Shown in pieces: positions 60,201-64,000 of a stretch of 64,000 nt of DNA. Source of the DNA: Branchiostoma lanceolatum. Taxonomy: Eukaryota > Chordata > Leptocardii > Amphioxiformes > Branchiostomatidae. Below the pieces are notes generated by a model. It had not been told where the DNA came from. It did not search any database and was given only the letters and a program-made list of their open reading frames with translations. The stretch lies in NCBI RefSeq assembly GCF_035083965.1, contig NC_089727.1, forward strand, positions 14,212,769-14,276,768. Reading direction: 5' to 3'. Every line of letters starts with the position of its first letter. The first letter of the stretch is position 1. Made by a program: the position numbers and the translations under genes.

Positions 60201-60913
60201 CTTTAGTTCTTACCCTTCCAAACATCGCCCACAGTCTGCATTGTGAGTGGGCGTACAGCTCCATTCTTGTACTTTATTCTCCAGGCTGCAGTCGGTGCAG
60301 GGCCAGCACTGGTGCCTGGTGTCAGCATTGGAGTAGTGGTCAGGAGGACAGGGAACACACACTGCTCCAGCACCAAGGCCATGACCACAATCCTGAAAAC
60401 AGGTGGTGTATTTTGAGCATGTGATTCAAAATTGTCAATCAATGGGAAAAAAATCAACTTTTTCATACGGTGATACTAAAAAGAAAAATAACAGACACCA
60501 ATGGTATTGTCATCTACAAAAAAACAAAACTGGACCAGGAATAACTATGGAGGATAGAACCCACGAGGCCATTGTGACCCAGAAAGAAATGGATGGACAG
60601 CAGAGTATCAATGAAGACATCCACAAGTTCAATTTTCAAAGAAAATGCCTGGCTGACCACAAGACAGAAATCGATGGCGATCAGCCATTAGACTCACATT
60701 GTAGACAGTAGAAAACAAATGATAGACCTGACAGTGAGAAATAGAAATTAAAAGTGATCTATATGATTTTGAGATGAAAGGAATTTTAGTTGACAAAATA
60801 ATATAACATACTGCACTGAGCTGCTCCCCATCAGGACATTGTGGACAGGGACGACAACTTCCTGCCTGCAGAAACTCTTCTGATCCACAGGGTACCTGGC
60901 GAGCGCCTACCTC
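57276..60913 (-). CDS. TNF receptor superfamily member with death domain, EDAR/TROY-like (5' exon missing)
   Basis: Exons found: 60913-60812, 60392-60214, 59763-59639, 59174-58992, 58613-58508, 58140-57989, 57574-57276 (stop). All phases agree, giving 381 residues. The first two exons encode cysteine-rich TNFR modules (CGSEEFLQAGSCRPCPQC, then CGHGLGAGAVCVPCPPDHY and CWPCTDCSLENK) with the spacing of the ectodysplasin-receptor, XEDAR and TROY group (family knowledge). Exon 3 is a Ser/Thr-rich stalk. Exon 4 is the membrane segment (ITGIAFAVIIIVVVLIITAV). Exons 5-6 are a linker, and exon 7 is a death domain (KNWRHFADYFNIEKTCIDNW) ending HSLLKEYN. The role would be a cell-surface receptor whose death domain recruits adaptors toward NF-kB or cell death. 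The death domain favours EDAR over TROY and XEDAR, which lack one, but orthology needs a tree. The signal-peptide exon was not found upstream. Confidence 0.9.
59403..59469. repeat. Near-perfect 67-bp palindrome in a receptor intron
   Basis: TTATCTACAAGCAATGAT...ATGTTGAGTGCTT is followed at once by its inverse. The only disruption is a 6-nt bulge (ATATCG) and a 2-nt centre. It lies in the intron between exons 3 and 4 of the TNF-receptor gene. Confidence 0.9.
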
Positions 60914-63900
60914 CTGGACATGACAAATGTGGAGAAACTTATTAGTGTCATATGTTGTTAATTACAAAAAATTATGCATCGTTACAAAAGAGATATCATG
61001 GTGATTGATCGGTATTTAGATACAATGCTTATGATTTAACAATCAAGATAATGAATTTTCCAGACTTTTTTTTACAAGTTCATGTACACAAAATTGAAAT
61101 GATACTGGAACAAGGATATAAACAACATGTACCAAAATGTACAGAAGACTTAAAGGCACTATCCAGTTGGCTCCAGTCACAGGTGTTAACTGCATGGCTC
61201 CAGTTGTTCATAAGATTGAAAGATTGCACTAGAGACGTCTGGAAAAAAACATAAAAGCAACTGTTAGTCAACAGTTATGCCAATCATCTCCAACTAGTAC
61301 CGTAACTCAAAACGATTTGCCATCAGATTCTACAACAAATACCACATACATGTACAACCTGTTACACTCATTTTTATGTACTTACCTATCCTTATTAGTT
61401 ACCAGCAATACTACAATTTGTACATGGAGGTATCTTGAAATCAAGGTGATTTTGGACCTTCTTGTCAAAATGAATTACCGGTAACCAAATCTATGAGGGC
61501 TTGTGGAATCAACGTTAATGCTACATTCTTTCCAAACATGAATTTAGAAAAACCCTTTACACTGAGCTTATAGGAACAATGCCTAAAATTACATACAAGC
61601 TGAAGTCAAAACATTGCCCTAACACTAACAGTATATCATATTAAGTTTCACAGACTACTAACATTATATTTGGTCTTGTTATAACTTGACTAAATCACGC
61701 TCTTAGCGGCAGGCCCACGGTTACCACCCCCTAGAAGGGAAGGGGGTCATTAAACCCCAGCCAGGTCTTGCTGTGTCATGCCTATACACAATAGTCTTCA
61801 ACCAGGTACTCTGAACTTATCTATCGTCAACAGGAAGTGACTAAGATTTGGTGTTTACACTATTACGGACATGTGGTCATATTTTAAGATTCAAATGACT
61901 GGAAAAAAATCAATGGCATTGGTGACTAATGGTCTTTATGTGCACACATGCAATTATCTGGCACTCCAGTTAGTCCAGTTAGTATTTTTTAAACCATGTT
62001 TTTAAAGGATGCAAAAGGCATGTAAGACTGCACAACATGAAATGTTTTCTCTTTCTTAGGACTGTGTACCTGTTCCTTACATATAACCTGTACCTAAACA
62101 ATCTAACTGCAACGTTAACATTACCTGTATGGTAGGAGAAAAAAAAACTGCTTGCCAACTTAAAATAGACAAAGATGACCATATAGCACTATGAATAGAC
62201 AAAGATCACAATTTTCCACAGAAAATATGATTCAGGCCACAACTTGCACATTAAGTTGCACATTAAGTTGCACATTGCACATTAGATAGTAACGGGGGGT
62301 GCCCAAACATATGACGTTTTTTTACGCGCTCGAACTCACGATGCTCCATTGCTGGTTGCCAGAGAATGGTCATGTTTTAATGAATGAATTTTGAACAGAT
62401 TCATCTAAAGAACATACATGGACAAGAAATGTATTCATACTGTTCATGGGCCCTTCACGCTCCGCGTTACAAGCGGCAAATGCGGTGAGACGTTTTCACG
62501 AATGTACCTTCTGATTTAGTGCTATGCCAGATAGTGTGCCTAACATAAAAATAATTACGCTTTGGTAATTTTGCTCTCTTCGGAAGTTGGTGATGAAGTT
62601 AGGGAAATGTAAATAAGGCTTGAAGTCTGCTATATTCTGGCTTTCTTTTGACCAGCAAATTTTGACTGTGTGCACTTCTAACGTCATGTGAGAAGGGCTA
62701 TATCTTGCGCATCCCAGCTCATGTTAACACGGGAAATAGGCTACTACGCACTTTGCGCGCGGCCCGACGTACGTCTTGCATGCGACCCGACTTACAAAAT
62801 CATTACAGAAAACGACACCGCTTACATCAACAATACTCCGTCTACTTATTGGGAAATATCTTCGCCATCTCTGTATTCAGTTTCCTTTTCATAGACAGTA
62901 CCAATCACATGTTAGAGCGTTACAAAGCTGTGCGTTGAATCGCCGTCCGCCACCATCGCGGCCCAAAAAAATGGCGGGAAAACAACGTCGCCAGACGGCT
63001 GCGATGTTTTTTTTCTCAACAAACACTTAAAGACCCATTTTTTGTGTTTTATGAAGATACATTTCTTATGTGTATGATAGTTGTATATCTGCTTGGCACA
63101 GGTCGTATATTTAGGTGTCGGGCTGTCTAGCTACGCAGTGACCTTCTACTCAGCGTTGCCATCATTATTGTCAAAATACTATTCTCGACAAAACAAGAAA
63201 TGAATATGTACACATATGTTTTGAATGCAAATAACAATTATGTGCATGAACTTGGTTTATTTACCCTCCTTATGAGCATAGTCAGTGGACACAAACACGG
63301 CGTACTTATGCATAATAAGATCACTAAAAAATCTGTCACATGTTAGGGCGCGTCATAAGTTAGGGCAACCCCCGTTATAACTTACAAATACTAGTAATTG
63401 ACCAAGCTTGTTTAGATAACGGGTGAAGTGTTACAGGTCTGGACATGTAACGTTATCTGAACCAGTAGGAACTTTAGTACAGTATAACGTTTTGTACCAG
63501 AGAAACAATTTGAAAGTACACGAATCAATGCAGGTCCCTTCCCACTTGGGGCCTCACCGAAAACAGAGGTATGTCTGAAAGTTTGAACTAACCCACTCAG
63601 GCCCCTCCCCTCGGCGTCCCCAAATTATATAAACTAAGTACTGCAGCCCCAACGAAATTAATTCTTGGCCGAGAAGAGTTGTTGATAAACCCCGCTGTCT
63701 TTCGTATTTTCCCTTTTTATATGAACAATTGATATGCTTCAGCTGACGATGCGCTTGTACCCTCAGCTCCATGATAAACTTGCGTCACTAACTGTTGCAT
63801 TGCGTTGCGCAAGAGCTTTCATTCGTTCATGGCAGAAATTGTTCGGGAAAAATTAAGGTTCCGTGTAACATTACTATTTTTCACAGTAACGTGGTTAACA

Positions 63901-64000
63901 ACATAACCACCCCCCAGGCCAGGTAGGTCAGTATGACCGGTCTAGAAGAAGGTAGCGCCACTGCAAACTTTGTTGAGGCCTTGATACTACGCTGTGACAT
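60914..64000. other. Upstream of the TNF-receptor gene, no gene resolved
   Basis: Should contain the receptor's first exon and promoter, but no signal-peptide frame stands out on the minus strand. Frames at 62688-63030 (plus) and 63554-63772 (minus) are unrecognised. A short TTGCACATTAAG repeat lies at 62244-62284. Confidence 0.4.

Noticed and set aside
62688..63030. Three overlapping plus frames upstream of the TNF-receptor gene
   Set aside because: Mutually overlapping in different phases, without signal peptide, domain or splice logic.

Overview
The window is animal nuclear DNA, most likely from a lancelet (Branchiostoma). It has small exons with GT-AG introns, dense short inverted-repeat elements and satellites in introns, tandem gene duplication, and protein families expanded in lancelets. 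The assignment rests on gene content and repeat style, not on a database match.

Layout. (1) 25-3058, minus: the cytoplasmic and transmembrane part of a type II membrane protein whose tail carries eleven 9-residue repeats, many with Tyr-x-Asn motifs; its ectodomain exons lie outside the window. (2) 5324-12994 and 13989-26210, plus: two complete 13-exon genes for the alpha subunit of collagen prolyl 4-hydroxylase (P4HA), head to tail, followed by a decayed P4HA remnant at 28006-28861. (3) 29626-38041, minus: a large protein of about 2062 residues with a nucleotidyltransferase-like domain and about 30 tetratricopeptide repeats. Its N-terminus is built from six short exons, all flanked by phase-2 introns, so any of the internal ones could be skipped without a frameshift. 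(4) 38200-46427: repeat-rich, with no convincing gene. (5) 46428-53197, plus: a third complete 13-exon P4HA gene. (6) 57276-60913, minus: a TNF-receptor-family protein (ectodysplasin receptor/TROY-like cysteine-rich domains, one membrane segment, C-terminal death domain); its signal-peptide exon was not found.

The three P4HA genes share intron positions and phases, and eight of their thirteen exons have identical length. All keep the iron-binding His-x-Asp...His triad and the 2-oxoglutarate-binding Lys. They vary in exons 1, 2, 3, 5 and 10, mostly the region that binds the other subunits and the peptide substrate. They are ER enzymes hydroxylating proline in collagen-like chains, presumably with PDI as beta subunit. 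The other three genes are tied to signalling or unknown roles and show no pathway link to P4HA.

Introns and spacers are full of non-autonomous transposons (several with recognisable target-site duplications), LINE and SINE fragments, and a ~126-bp palindromic satellite present in opposite orientations on the two sides of exons 3-4 of the second P4HA gene. Gene models were built by hand from reading frames, splice sites and phase agreement. No transcript evidence was available.
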